From: Bacillota bacterium
GTDB taxonomy: Bacteria > Bacillota > Clostridia > Lachnospirales > Lachnospiraceae
NCBI GenBank assembly: GCA_023437715.1
Contig: JAEZFK010000050.1
Coordinates: 1 to 28,435 of the forward strand
Length of the DNA stretch: 28,435 bases
Reading direction: 5' to 3'
In this document: positions 15,655-23,269 of the stretch, in pieces
Position numbering within the stretch: position 1 is the stretch's first letter
Layout of the letters: the number at the start of each line of letters is the position of its first letter
The notes under the pieces: model-generated
Databases searched by the model: none
What the model saw: only the letters and a program-made list of their open reading frames with translations
Told to the model about the DNA's origin: nothing
Position numbers and translations under genes: made by a program

Positions 15655-16806
15655 TTACTGTGCGGACGCAGAAGTTTCCGCCGCGCCGTCTGTTGTCTGT
15701 CCATCTGTTGTCTGCCCGCCTGCTGCCTGGGTTTCTCCTCCATTCTCTCCCGCAAGAGTAACGATGGAGCCGTCATATAATTCACTGGTCCATGTGGTCA
15801 CTACCTGATCGGAAGCGGTGATTCCATCCTTAATTTCGGTAAAATCATTATCTGCCAGACCTACGGTCACCTCATTCTTTTTTAAGCGGCCATCTACATA
15901 TGTATAAACGAAAGGATTTCCCCCTTCATAATAAACGCTGTCCACAGGGACTGTAAGAACATTCTCCGCTCTCTGGGAAACTACATAGAGTTTCACAGAG
16001 CTTCCCGTAGCCAGGGTGTCGCCGTCCGGGACAGAGGCCTTTACCTTGAACAGCCCGCTGGCCTGATCGATGATGGTGCTGATTTCCGTAATGGTGGCTC
16101 CGTGGTCTGTGCCGTTTTTCTCCACTCTCACACTGTCGCCAACCTTTAAGCCGTTTACAACCCGCTCCGATACGTAAAAGGTAACTGCCTTTCCACCGTC
16201 CCCTGATATGACGCAAAGGCTGGTCTGAGGAGAAACCTTGTCATGGACTTTGACGTCAAAGCTTTCCACCCGTCCTGCAATAGGAGCCGTGACCTGGCTG
16301 CTTTCCAGCTGGATGTTGTATGCGTTCTTGGCGTTCTCGTACTGAAGCCTTGCCAGCTCTACATTGTCGGCAAGGTTCTGATAATCCGCCTCCGCCACAT
16401 CTCCTGCCGCGTGAAGAACAGAATAGCGGTCTAAATTCTTTTTGGCATCCTCATAGCTGATTCTGGCTGTTTCTGCGGTGATTTTTGCACTTTCCACCTG
16501 CTTGGTATCAATCACGCACAGCAGCTGGCCTGCCGTAACCATGTCTCCTGTCTGAACGCCCACGCTGGTAATCTCTCCTGATCCCAAAGGGGTCACGTAC
16601 ACGATGCTGTCGGGCTCAATGGTTCCGATCAGCTCGCTGTTTAACTCAATGCTTCGCACCGCAGGATTTTCTGCGGTCACTACGGGAGGAACTTCGGCTA
16701 CAACCTCTTCCTTATTCGCCCCGGCTATTCTCGGAACAGCAATTCCAGCCACTACGGCTACGATTAAAACGAAACCAGCAATTGTCACTATTTTCTTTTT
16801 TGTCAT
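15655..16806 (-). CDS. RND efflux membrane-fusion protein (HlyD/AcrA family)
   Basis: A 383-residue adaptor that links the permease to the outer components. I start it at ATG 16806 (MTKKKIVTIAG), because AAGGAG lies 6 bases upstream; a GTG 21 bases earlier has no ribosome site. A membrane anchor spans about 6-27. Then follow a lipoyl/barrel-sandwich half (GSGEITSVGVQTGDMVTAGQLL), a helical hairpin (about 105-165), the second lipoyl half (APIAGRVESFDVKVHDKV), and a beta-barrel and membrane-proximal domain. The C-terminus is a low-complexity Gly/Gln/Thr/Ala tail with two T-T-D-G-Q units. It lies between tetR (38-base gap) and the permease. Confidence 0.92.
   Translation of the reverse strand: MTKKKIVTIAGFVLIVAVVAGIAVPRIAGANKEEVVAEVPPVVTAENPAVRSIELNSELIGTIEPDSIVYVTPLGSGEITSVGVQTGDMVTAGQLLCVIDTKQVESAKITAETARISYEDAKKNLDRYSVLHAAGDVAEADYQNLADNVELARLQYENAKNAYNIQLESSQVTAPIAGRVESFDVKVHDKVSPQTSLCVISGDGGKAVTFYVSERVVNGLKVGDSVRVEKNGTDHGATITEISTIIDQASGLFKVKASVPDGDTLATGSSVKLYVVSQRAENVLTVPVDSVYYEGGNPFVYTYVDGRLKKNEVTVGLADNDFTEIKDGITASDQVVTTWTSELYDGSIVTLAGENGGETQAAGGQTTDGQTTDGAAETSASAQ
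15689..15718 (-). repeat. Two 15-bp tandem units in the adaptor tail
   Basis: TCTGTTGTCTGTCCA (15689-15703) is followed by TCTGTTGTCTGCCCG (15704-15718), 13 of 15 identical. In protein this gives the repeated T-T-D-G-Q near the C-terminus. Such units can expand or contract in frame. Confidence 0.6.
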
Positions 16807-16844
16807 GATGAGCTCCTTGTTTTCCACATTATGTATGATTGTAA

Positions 16845-17456
16845 TTATTGTTTGCGAATTCCATACTGCAGAATTTCTAATTTTTCGCGGAAAATTTTCT
16901 TAATTTTTTCCTCATCCTCCTTATGATGGTAATACCAGCCCATACAATAGGCTATTTCAAAGAATATCATGGTCACCAGCTTGCCAAAGGTCTCAATGCT
17001 CTGGTCCTTAAAATCAGACGTATCAATTGCCTGATACATGATCTCCTTCAGGGTGTCCCGGTCTTTCTCTTTTTGATCATGAAGACAGTGAGCGTCCCCA
17101 TACATCCCTCTGTTGTCAAAAATATTCTTAATGAGCTTCAGCACATTTTCCTTTGTATTATTCATGCTGTAGCTTAAAACAGCTTCGGCAGTCTTCCACA
17201 AATCCCCGCCGTTTTTTCTGGCGCAGCTCACCCAGCCATTTTGGAATTTCTCAAAGCCTTCTTCAAAAAGATACCCCAGCACATCATCTTTATCCATAAA
17301 ATACGTATAAAAGCTTCCTCTTGATATTCCTGCAGTTTTAATGATCTTATTAATAGAAGCTTTTTCAAAAGGTACACGGATAAATTCCTCTACAATGGCA
17401 TTGACTATCACTTTCTTTTTCCTTGCCGGTAGATTGTAAAAACGTTCTGTTGGCAT
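16845..17456 (-). CDS. TetR/AcrR-family repressor
   Basis: A 203-residue regulator. The N-terminal helix-turn-helix spans about 31-53 (KASINKIIKTAGISRGSFYTYF), the standard TetR recognition region. The C-terminal ligand domain is variable, with many aromatic and charged residues (CMGWYYHHKEDEEK near 178-191). The ATG has GAGGTG upstream. It is the first gene of the efflux operon and so probably represses its own promoter, with release by an exported or toxic compound. The double palindrome over that promoter (17603-17638) is the likely operator. Confidence 0.9.
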   Translation of the reverse strand: MPTERFYNLPARKKKVIVNAIVEEFIRVPFEKASINKIIKTAGISRGSFYTYFMDKDDVLGYLFEEGFEKFQNGWVSCARKNGGDLWKTAEAVLSYSMNNTKENVLKLIKNIFDNRGMYGDAHCLHDQKEKDRDTLKEIMYQAIDTSDFKDQSIETFGKLVTMIFFEIAYCMGWYYHHKEDEEKIKKIFREKLEILQYGIRKQ

Positions 17457-17602
17457 TTTTTCACCTCTTCCCCTTTTCTTGCGTAATCTGCCCCATAAAC
17501 GAGACGAAACACGCTCTGCCGTTTTCTCTCATTACAGCGGCGGCCAGACATCAAACACATACGTACACGTTTGCCCGGCCTGTCACCAGCGCAAAATAAA
17601 GG

Positions 17603-17647
17603 TGACAACATGTCATTCATTATAATGACACGTTGTCACCTTGTCAA
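17603..17647 (-). promoter_or_regulatory. Consensus promoter with twin TetR operators for the efflux operon
   Basis: On the minus strand: TTGACA (17642-17647), exactly 17 bases, TATAAT (17619-17624). Two 13-bp palindromes overlap it: TGACA-ACA-TGTCA (17603-17615) and TGACA-CGT-TGTCA (17626-17638), centred 23 bp apart. Together they form a larger inverted repeat with 17-base arms and one mismatch. The first covers the start region and the second fills the spacer between -35 and -10, so a bound repressor would block polymerase. An extra half-site pair (TGTCACC at 17581-17587) lies downstream. The leader to the tetR ATG is about 155 bases. Confidence 0.82.
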
Positions 17648-17685
17648 CAAATATTAGATTTATTTAATAATTGTTCCAACTCTGT

Positions 17686-17877
17686 TTATTTTTTCCTGTC
17701 CAACAGCTCTTTTAAGGCCTCATCGCTTTCCTCAATCCACACGTCCTCTTCTTCCCCGTCAAGGCCCAGAAAACGGGCAAGGGTCTCGGGAGTGTCGCTG
17801 TTGTTCCATTCTTCAATGTAATCGTCAATGACCTCGAACTCTATTTCACCGGCAAGATACCTTTCCTTAAACGTCAT
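17686..17877 (-). CDS. Small acidic protein, unknown function
   Basis: A 63-residue, strongly acidic protein (many Glu and Asp), with Y-L-A-G-E-I-E-F-E-V-I-D-D-Y-I-E-E-W at 7-24, then L-A-R-F-L-G-L at 33-39 and a C-terminal helix. It has no signal peptide or membrane segment. AAGGAGAGACGCT precedes the ATG, and it starts 14 bases after gntR, so it is the last gene of the ispE-gntR operon. The pattern of a helix, W-x-x-S/N-D, then a helix ending F-L-G-L recalls small conserved clostridial proteins, but I cannot assign a function. Real-gene confidence comes from the ribosome site, the operon position and the regular codon use. Confidence 0.72.
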   Translation of the reverse strand: MTFKERYLAGEIEFEVIDDYIEEWNNSDTPETLARFLGLDGEEEDVWIEESDEALKELLDRKK

Positions 17878-17891
17878 AGCGTCTCTCCTTT

Positions 17892-18566
17892 TTATTCCTG
17901 TTCCTTGATATTCTTTGAAACAGTGATCTCCTGGTTGTCAATATGTTCTCTCATGGCTTCCTTGGCTTCCTCGGTTTTCCTCTGCTTCACTGCCCTTAAA
18001 ATATTTTCATGCTCCACCAGAAGGACCTGCCGTTTATCTTCATCCTTAATATACTCCAGGCGGTACCGGTACATCTGCTCCCTAAGGTTGTTTATCATCT
18101 GGATCAGCCGGTCATTGCAGGTGCCCTTGTAAATCACATCGTGGTAGGCTTCGTCTGTCTCCGCAATTTCCATGACCTTTCCCTTTGTGATGGCGGCCTG
18201 GAACTCCTCCTGCTTTTTCTCAAGCTCCTCAATGTCCTCAGGCGTCATGCGCTGGCAGGCCAGCTCAATGGCAAGCTCTTCCAAGGACCGGCGGACCTCC
18301 AGAACGTCTCTTAAGCTCTTTTCAGAAATCTTTGCAACCTCCGCGCCCTTTCTGGGAATCATCAGTACCAGACCTTCCAGCTCCAGCTTACGGATGGCCT
18401 CCCGGATAGGGGTACGGCTGACGCCTAAGCGCTCGGCCAGCTGAATCTCCATCAGCCGCTCTCCCGGCGCAAGCTCTCCTTTTAAAATTGCCTGGCGCAG
18501 AGTGTTGAAAACCACGTCGCGCAGCGGCAGATATTCATTCATATTTACTTTCAAATCATTGCTCAT
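17892..18566 (-). CDS. GntR-family regulator, FadR/FCD type
   Basis: A 224-residue regulator. The winged helix-turn-helix lies at about 13-75, with the GntR signature GELAPGERL (30-38) and A-E-R-L-G-V-S-R-T-P-I-R-E-A (44-57). The all-helical FCD ligand domain follows, and its metal/ligand residues are in place: D138 and H142 (D-E-A-Y-H), H186 (VEHENIL) and H208 (MREHIDN). FCD regulators usually answer small organic acids. Its first 11 bases overlap the ispE end, with AAGGAG inside ispE, so it is translationally coupled to that gene. Control of isoprenoid synthesis would be unexpected, so it may simply share the transcript, or autoregulate through the site at 19512-19521. Confidence 0.9.
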   Translation of the reverse strand: MSNDLKVNMNEYLPLRDVVFNTLRQAILKGELAPGERLMEIQLAERLGVSRTPIREAIRKLELEGLVLMIPRKGAEVAKISEKSLRDVLEVRRSLEELAIELACQRMTPEDIEELEKKQEEFQAAITKGKVMEIAETDEAYHDVIYKGTCNDRLIQMINNLREQMYRYRLEYIKDEDKRQVLLVEHENILRAVKQRKTEEAKEAMREHIDNQEITVSKNIKEQE

Positions 18567-19461
18567 TGGGGATCTCCTTCGTATTATAAAAATTAGTCAG
18601 ATAAACCTGCTTCGCAAGGACCCTGCTTTCGCCGTAGCGAAGCTCTTCATATGCATTTTCAGCGGCCTTGGGACTGGTAAAAATCCCGAATACCGTAGGG
18701 CCGCTTCCGCTCATTAAGGCATTTACCGCTCCCATCTCTTTCATCTTATCCTTGATCTGGGCGATTACCGGGTATTCGGGGATGGTGACCGTTTCAAGAA
18801 CATTTCCCAAACGTCCGGATACCTGGTAGATATCATGTTTCCGGATGGCCTGGATCATGCCGTCAATATCCGGATGGTCTTCGTCCCTTAAGCCTGCTGC
18901 GTCCAGATGGTCGTAGACGAATTTTGTGGACACGCTGACCGAGGGCTTTGCGATGAGCACCTGGCATTGGGGCATGTCCGGAAGGGGCGTTAATATCTCC
19001 CCGATCCCTTCGGACAGGGCGGTTCCCCTTAAAAGGCAGTAGGGCACATCCGCTCCTATCTTCACCCCCCGCTCCATCAGCTCCTCCCTGGTAAGGCCCA
19101 GCTGGAACATCTTGTTGACTCCGAATAATACGGCTGCCGCATCGCTGCTGCCTCCGGCCATACCTGCCGCCACCGGGATGAACTTCTTTAAGTGGATGCT
19201 GATGCCGTGGGGTACGCCAAATTCCTCCATGAGAAGCTTTGCCGCCTTGTGCACCAGATTATTTTCATTGACCGGCAGGTAGAATAAGTTGGTCACCACT
19301 TCAATTCCCGGAATTTCTTTTAAGTAAATGTCGATCTTGTCATAAAGGCCTACGGTCTGCATGATCATCCGTACCTCATGGTACCCGTCTTCCCTCTTTC
19401 TCAAAACATCAAGCCCCAGATTAATTTTTCCATACGCTTTTAACCCCAGATGTCTTATCAT
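18556..19461 (-). CDS. ispE: 4-diphosphocytidyl-2-C-methyl-D-erythritol kinase
   Basis: A GHMP-family kinase of the MEP (non-mevalonate) isoprenoid pathway that phosphorylates CDP-methylerythritol. It has 301 residues from the ATG at 19461; a TTG two codons earlier also opens the frame, and neither has a strong ribosome site. Motifs: A-Y-G-K-I-N-L-G-L-D-V-L (9-20, K12 catalytic), the glycine-rich ATP loop A-A-G-M-A-G-G-S-S-D-A-A (98-109), the catalytic Asp in IGADVPYCL, and the third GHMP motif LMSGSGPTVFGIF near the C-terminus. It is the first gene of the ispE > gntR > small-protein operon. Length and motifs are normal. Confidence 0.95.
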   Translation of the reverse strand: MIRHLGLKAYGKINLGLDVLRKREDGYHEVRMIMQTVGLYDKIDIYLKEIPGIEVVTNLFYLPVNENNLVHKAAKLLMEEFGVPHGISIHLKKFIPVAAGMAGGSSDAAAVLFGVNKMFQLGLTREELMERGVKIGADVPYCLLRGTALSEGIGEILTPLPDMPQCQVLIAKPSVSVSTKFVYDHLDAAGLRDEDHPDIDGMIQAIRKHDIYQVSGRLGNVLETVTIPEYPVIAQIKDKMKEMGAVNALMSGSGPTVFGIFTSPKAAENAYEELRYGESRVLAKQVYLTNFYNTKEIPNEQ

Positions 19462-19511
19462 AGGCAAACAGCCCCCGCTTTGTATTTTTCAAATTGTATT
19501 TTTTGATTTTT

Positions 19512-19555
19512 TTGTATACAGTATCTAGTATATAACGAAATCAGGAAAAGTACAA
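19512..19555 (-). promoter_or_regulatory. ispE promoter with candidate GntR operator
   Basis: On the minus strand: TTGTAC (19550-19555), 17 bases, TATACT (19527-19532). Just downstream of the -10, at about the start of transcription, lies TTGTATACAG (19512-19521, plus strand). It is close to the T-N-G-T-N-N-A-C-N-A core reported for FadR-type regulators, and the gntR gene is in this operon. The promoter is fairly clear; the operator is inference. Confidence 0.55.
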
Positions 19556-19595
19556 GGGGTTTGAGGGATCAATTCTTTAAGCGGCAAATTCAAAA

Positions 19596-19694
19596 GGGGA
19601 TGCTGCAGAATAAGGGTAACATACCGGATATTGCGGATGAGAAACAACATCACTGCAATATCCGGTATGCAACTCTATTTTTGCAGCATCCCCC
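19596..19694. repeat. 99-bp near-perfect hairpin at the end of the carbohydrate operon
   Basis: GGGGATGCTGCA (19596-19607) pairs perfectly with TGCAGCATCCCC (19682-19693). Inside, CATACCGGATATTGC pairs perfectly with GCAATATCCGGTATG. Between these is a partly matched bulge, and at the tip GATG pairs with CATC around an AGAAACAA loop. On the minus strand it follows the beta-helix gene by 37 bases and is succeeded by TTTTGAATTT, so it can terminate that operon. Its size and nested structure also fit a palindromic interspersed repeat (REP/MITE-like). Confidence 0.7.
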
Positions 19695-19731
19695 ATTTAA
19701 GTTTATTTACGGGTTTTGCCAGTGGGTTATT

Positions 19732-21675
19732 CTATTTTCCCCATACCTTTATCCGGTTATGACCCTCCCTGATATTCTCTAAGGGACCGGCCGCCGGACT
19801 TGCCTTTCTTGTGTGGCCAAGATAATCGGTGTCAAAGGTAATGGGATTTCCGTTGGGGTCATCAAAGGGAGCCTCCACGATCCGCACCATTCCCAGCTTC
19901 TCTGTATCAAGGATTTCCGTTTTGATTTCAAGCAGCTCTTTCTCCAGGTCCATTTCCAGATAGGTGCCGTCCTCTTCCTCCACGATCCGGACCTTGGGGT
20001 CCTTTTGGCTCAGGAGATGGTTTGTCTCCCGTTCAAAGGCGGGTGCTCCCTTAAAATAGGCATTGCCGCCGATATAGGCAGGCTGAGAAACCTTTTCAAA
20101 CATTTCCACGTCGCCGTTTCCAAGAGCCAGAACCTTTTCTATGTATTCTTCCAGGGAAACGGTGCAGCCGTTATAGCCTGCCGTTCCTGAGACGGACTGC
20201 TCTGTATAGGCAGGGGCTCCTCCTACAAAAATATTCTGGTAAAGCCTGTCATCGCCGCTGTAAACGAGAGCGGTTCCGGCTGCCTGGGTAGTATGGGGGA
20301 AATGATAGGGCGTGGAGCGGTTTAAAACCGCCTCTCTCCGCATGGTTCCGCAGCACAAATTATTGATGTAAGCGCCTCCCTGGGCAACATTGTCAAAATT
20401 GTATTCCGATGCAAAGATATTATTATCCACCACATAAGGTCCGTGGGTTACCTCCACCATTAAGTCCCGGTCATTGGCGTAATAAAGGTTCCCGCTGACT
20501 CTGGTTCCCTGTGCCTGCCAGTCCAGCCAGGTTCCCAGGGTACAGTTGTGGATGTTATTATTGCATATCTGTACGTCAATGGCCGCATGAAGCTTGATTC
20601 CTGCGATTTCATAGCCAAAGAATTCGTGCTTGACCGCAATATTATAGATATGATTGCCCGTAATCCGGCTGAACACACAGCCCATGTGGCCCACAATACC
20701 ATTCTGGCCGCAGTCGTAGATCACATTATTCCTGATCACATGGGAGCCGATGGTTTCCTTGCTCCAGCCGATTTGAAGCGCCCGGAAGACTGCCTCCATC
20801 TGATACTGGTATCCCGGCTTTCTGTGTCCTTTGGAGCATAGGTTATCGCCGGTAGAGGCCTCTTTTCCGATGCTGATTCCGCTGCACTTTGCATCGTGGA
20901 TGATATTGTTCTCGATCACCCAGCCCCGGCTCCAGTGAGTGCCTAAAAGACCCGGCTGGTCTGCGGTGGGCGGAGTCCAGGGGCAGGCTGCCTGGGCCAT
21001 CTCAAAGCCCCGGACCGTAATGTAATTCATGCCCGGCCTGTCGGGATAAAAGCAGCACTTGCGCACATTGATCTCCGTCAGCTCCCGGTTTGGGTCAGCC
21101 CCGTGGAAATTGGCGTAAATGGTGGTGGTCTTCTCATCCGCTTTTGCATACCACTGGTAGACAGAGTCCTCCGGATGAAGCAGGGGCTCCTTATGGCGGG
21201 TCCAGGGCGGATTGTAACCCTCCTGTCTCATGACGGGATTTTCCACCTCTTCCAGGGACCTGGCTTCATAAAAGGATTTTCCGTTTAAATAAACGTCTCC
21301 CGGATGAAGGCCTTCTTCCGGATAGACGAACCAATCTCCGTTTAAGGACTCTTTATAGGGATTGTACTCTCCGAAGATCTCATTGGGGATGACTGCTTTC
21401 CAGACGGTTCCGTCCACCCTCTCCCAGTTTTCAATCCGCTCGGAGCCCTTAATGACCACCTTTTCCCCCTCAGCCGCCTGGTAAACAACTCTGCAGATGT
21501 CGCTTAAGCCGCTGTGGCGGGGCTTTACCCATTCCCGGTATACCCCTTCATGGACCGTAACCACGTCCCCGGCCTCTGCAAGGCCGGCCGCCCTTGAAAT
21601 GGTCCGAAAGGGCGCCTCCTTTGTCCCGGCATCATTGTCGCTGCCGTTATAAGCTACATGATACTCCCTGCCCAT
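19732..21675 (-). CDS. Right-handed beta-helix enzyme (pectate-lyase-like, possibly GH141)
   Basis: A 647-residue protein starting MGREYHVAYNGSDNDAGT, then EAPFRTISRAAGLAEAGDVVTVHEG-type sequence: the DUF1565-like cap of parallel beta-helix polysaccharide enzymes. Helix rungs follow as N-N-I-I-H-D, N-N-V-I-Y-D, N-H-I-Y-N-I, N-N-N-I-H-N and N-N-I-F-A between about 255 and 430. The layout (cap, W-rich segment with GDVYLNG, rungs, C-terminal strands) resembles glycoside hydrolase family 141, which includes an alpha-L-fucosidase and a xylanase. I cannot fix the catalytic residues or substrate. There is no signal peptide, so it should act in the cytoplasm on sugars imported by the neighbouring transporter. 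It starts 28 bases after the response-regulator stop with AGGAGGAGCAAT upstream, and is last in the operon. Confidence 0.75.
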   Translation of the reverse strand: MGREYHVAYNGSDNDAGTKEAPFRTISRAAGLAEAGDVVTVHEGVYREWVKPRHSGLSDICRVVYQAAEGEKVVIKGSERIENWERVDGTVWKAVIPNEIFGEYNPYKESLNGDWFVYPEEGLHPGDVYLNGKSFYEARSLEEVENPVMRQEGYNPPWTRHKEPLLHPEDSVYQWYAKADEKTTTIYANFHGADPNRELTEINVRKCCFYPDRPGMNYITVRGFEMAQAACPWTPPTADQPGLLGTHWSRGWVIENNIIHDAKCSGISIGKEASTGDNLCSKGHRKPGYQYQMEAVFRALQIGWSKETIGSHVIRNNVIYDCGQNGIVGHMGCVFSRITGNHIYNIAVKHEFFGYEIAGIKLHAAIDVQICNNNIHNCTLGTWLDWQAQGTRVSGNLYYANDRDLMVEVTHGPYVVDNNIFASEYNFDNVAQGGAYINNLCCGTMRREAVLNRSTPYHFPHTTQAAGTALVYSGDDRLYQNIFVGGAPAYTEQSVSGTAGYNGCTVSLEEYIEKVLALGNGDVEMFEKVSQPAYIGGNAYFKGAPAFERETNHLLSQKDPKVRIVEEEDGTYLEMDLEKELLEIKTEILDTEKLGMVRIVEAPFDDPNGNPITFDTDYLGHTRKASPAAGPLENIREGHNRIKVWGK

Positions 21676-21703
21676 ATTGCTCCTCCTAAAATATATTTGC
21701 CTG

Positions 21704-23269
21704 TTATTTTTTGTCCTTTGTCTCCTCCCTGTACCTGGTGGGGGAGACTCCTGTCTGTTTCTTAAATGCCAGAGAAAAATAATTAATGTCGTGATAGCCG
21801 ATCAGTCCGGCAATTTCACCGGCCTTAAGGGAGGAGGTTTCCAAAAGGGATTTTGCCTTTTCAATCCTCTTTTTTACGATATATTCGTTGCAGCCCTCTC
21901 CTGTCAGCCGTTTGAATATTCTTGATAAGTAATTGGGAGTTACGTATACCTGATCCGCCAGACTGGAAACGGATAAATCTCCGGATAAATCGCTGCGGAT
22001 CAGCTTTTTCACCTTTCGGATCAGCTCGTACTCATCTCCCTGCTCCCTAGTTAAGAGCTTCTGGAAAAATGACTCGGCCAGACGGCCTGCATTTTCCCTG
22101 TCCATGCCGTTTAAGGACTGAAGGAAGCCATTCAGCCTGTCATCCACGCTGTCTCCCGTTTCCCCGATATAGGTAAAATAAACGGCGGAAGCCAGCTCAA
22201 AGAGGCAGCGGCCGGCATAACGGCCGGACACGTTATAGGATTCCAGGGACTGAAGAAAGCGTTCAAACACGTGCATGAACCGCTCCGGATCATTGACAGA
22301 GGCCAGCAGCACCCGCTTAAACTCTCCGTAAGCTTCCCGGAACATATTGTCCCGCCGCTCCTCCCACTCCACTCTTGCAATTCTGTCAGGCCCTTTCTTT
22401 TCGTTTTCCAGAATAAACACCGCATCACTATAAGAAATATGAAGGTTTCCAAAGCCTTTCTGGCTGCTTCCCAGGACAATCCGTATCCTGCTGCCGCATT
22501 CGCTCTCCAAAAGATCGGCCAGTTCCCCGGCCCTGTCCGACGGCCTCAGCCCCGGCTCCTTTCCAAACAGCACAAGAATGATCTGCCCTCCGCCGTCACT
22601 GAAGGTAATTCCCTCCTGTTTCTCATCCAGAACTCCCATGCAGATGCTTTTAATGGTCCAAAGGCGGAAAAGCCGGTTTTCCCTGCTGTCATCGGCCGGA
22701 ATATCGGGGAGCAGGATTCCGGCGCACATTTCCTGGTCGGTTGGAAAGGGATACATGGAAAAGAATTCTCTTTCCTCCTGACAGCTCCACTTCTTTCCGC
22801 TCACCAGACGGCACATGTGCATTTCCAGCTTTGTCTGCTGGGAAAAGCCTCTGGTGCGCTTCACCAGCTCCGCTTCCTCCCGCTCTTTCCTTAAATTCTC
22901 CAGTTCCCCCACCTGCCGGTAAATGCACTTCATCAGTTCCTGCTCATCAATTGGCTTTAAAAGAAAATCCTGGGTTTTCAGCTTTAAGGCCTGCCTTGCG
23001 TAGTCAAAACGGTCGTAGCCGGTCAGCACGATGATTCTGCAATCGTCATTTTCCTTCCTGATTTCCTCAATCAGTTCCAGGCCCGTCATTTCCGTCATGC
23101 TGATATCCGTAATCATAATCTCCGGATGGTAGGCCTCCGCAAGCTCCAGGGCCTCTCTGGCAGAAGCCGCCGTATAAACCTCCCCGATTCCGATGGTATC
23201 CCAGGGCATGGAATTCCTGATTCCCATACGGATCATTTTCTCATCATCCACAATCAATATCTTATACAT
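21704..23269 (-). CDS. YesN-like response regulator (REC plus AraC DNA-binding domain)
   Basis: A 521-residue regulator. The receiver domain spans 1-120, with acidic pocket D8-D9, phosphoacceptor D55 in MITDISM, and conserved K106 in FLLKPID. A variable middle (about 130-410) matches the long linker of the YesN group. The AraC-type double helix-turn-helix is at about 415-515: LSVSSLADQVYVTPNYLSRIF, then AGEIAGLIGYHDINYFSLAFKKQTGVSP. It overlaps the kinase gene by 8 bases, so the two are made together. Proteins of this type activate nearby carbohydrate transporter operons, which is the natural target here. Confidence 0.92.
   Translation of the reverse strand: MYKILIVDDEKMIRMGIRNSMPWDTIGIGEVYTAASAREALELAEAYHPEIMITDISMTEMTGLELIEEIRKENDDCRIIVLTGYDRFDYARQALKLKTQDFLLKPIDEQELMKCIYRQVGELENLRKEREEAELVKRTRGFSQQTKLEMHMCRLVSGKKWSCQEEREFFSMYPFPTDQEMCAGILLPDIPADDSRENRLFRLWTIKSICMGVLDEKQEGITFSDGGGQIILVLFGKEPGLRPSDRAGELADLLESECGSRIRIVLGSSQKGFGNLHISYSDAVFILENEKKGPDRIARVEWEERRDNMFREAYGEFKRVLLASVNDPERFMHVFERFLQSLESYNVSGRYAGRCLFELASAVYFTYIGETGDSVDDRLNGFLQSLNGMDRENAGRLAESFFQKLLTREQGDEYELIRKVKKLIRSDLSGDLSVSSLADQVYVTPNYLSRIFKRLTGEGCNEYIVKKRIEKAKSLLETSSLKAGEIAGLIGYHDINYFSLAFKKQTGVSPTRYREETKDKK

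Noticed and set aside
22271..22894. 207-codon plus-strand frame inside the response-regulator gene
   Set aside because: Antisense shadow of the YesN linker; Pro-, Ser- and Leu-rich with no motif or initiation site.
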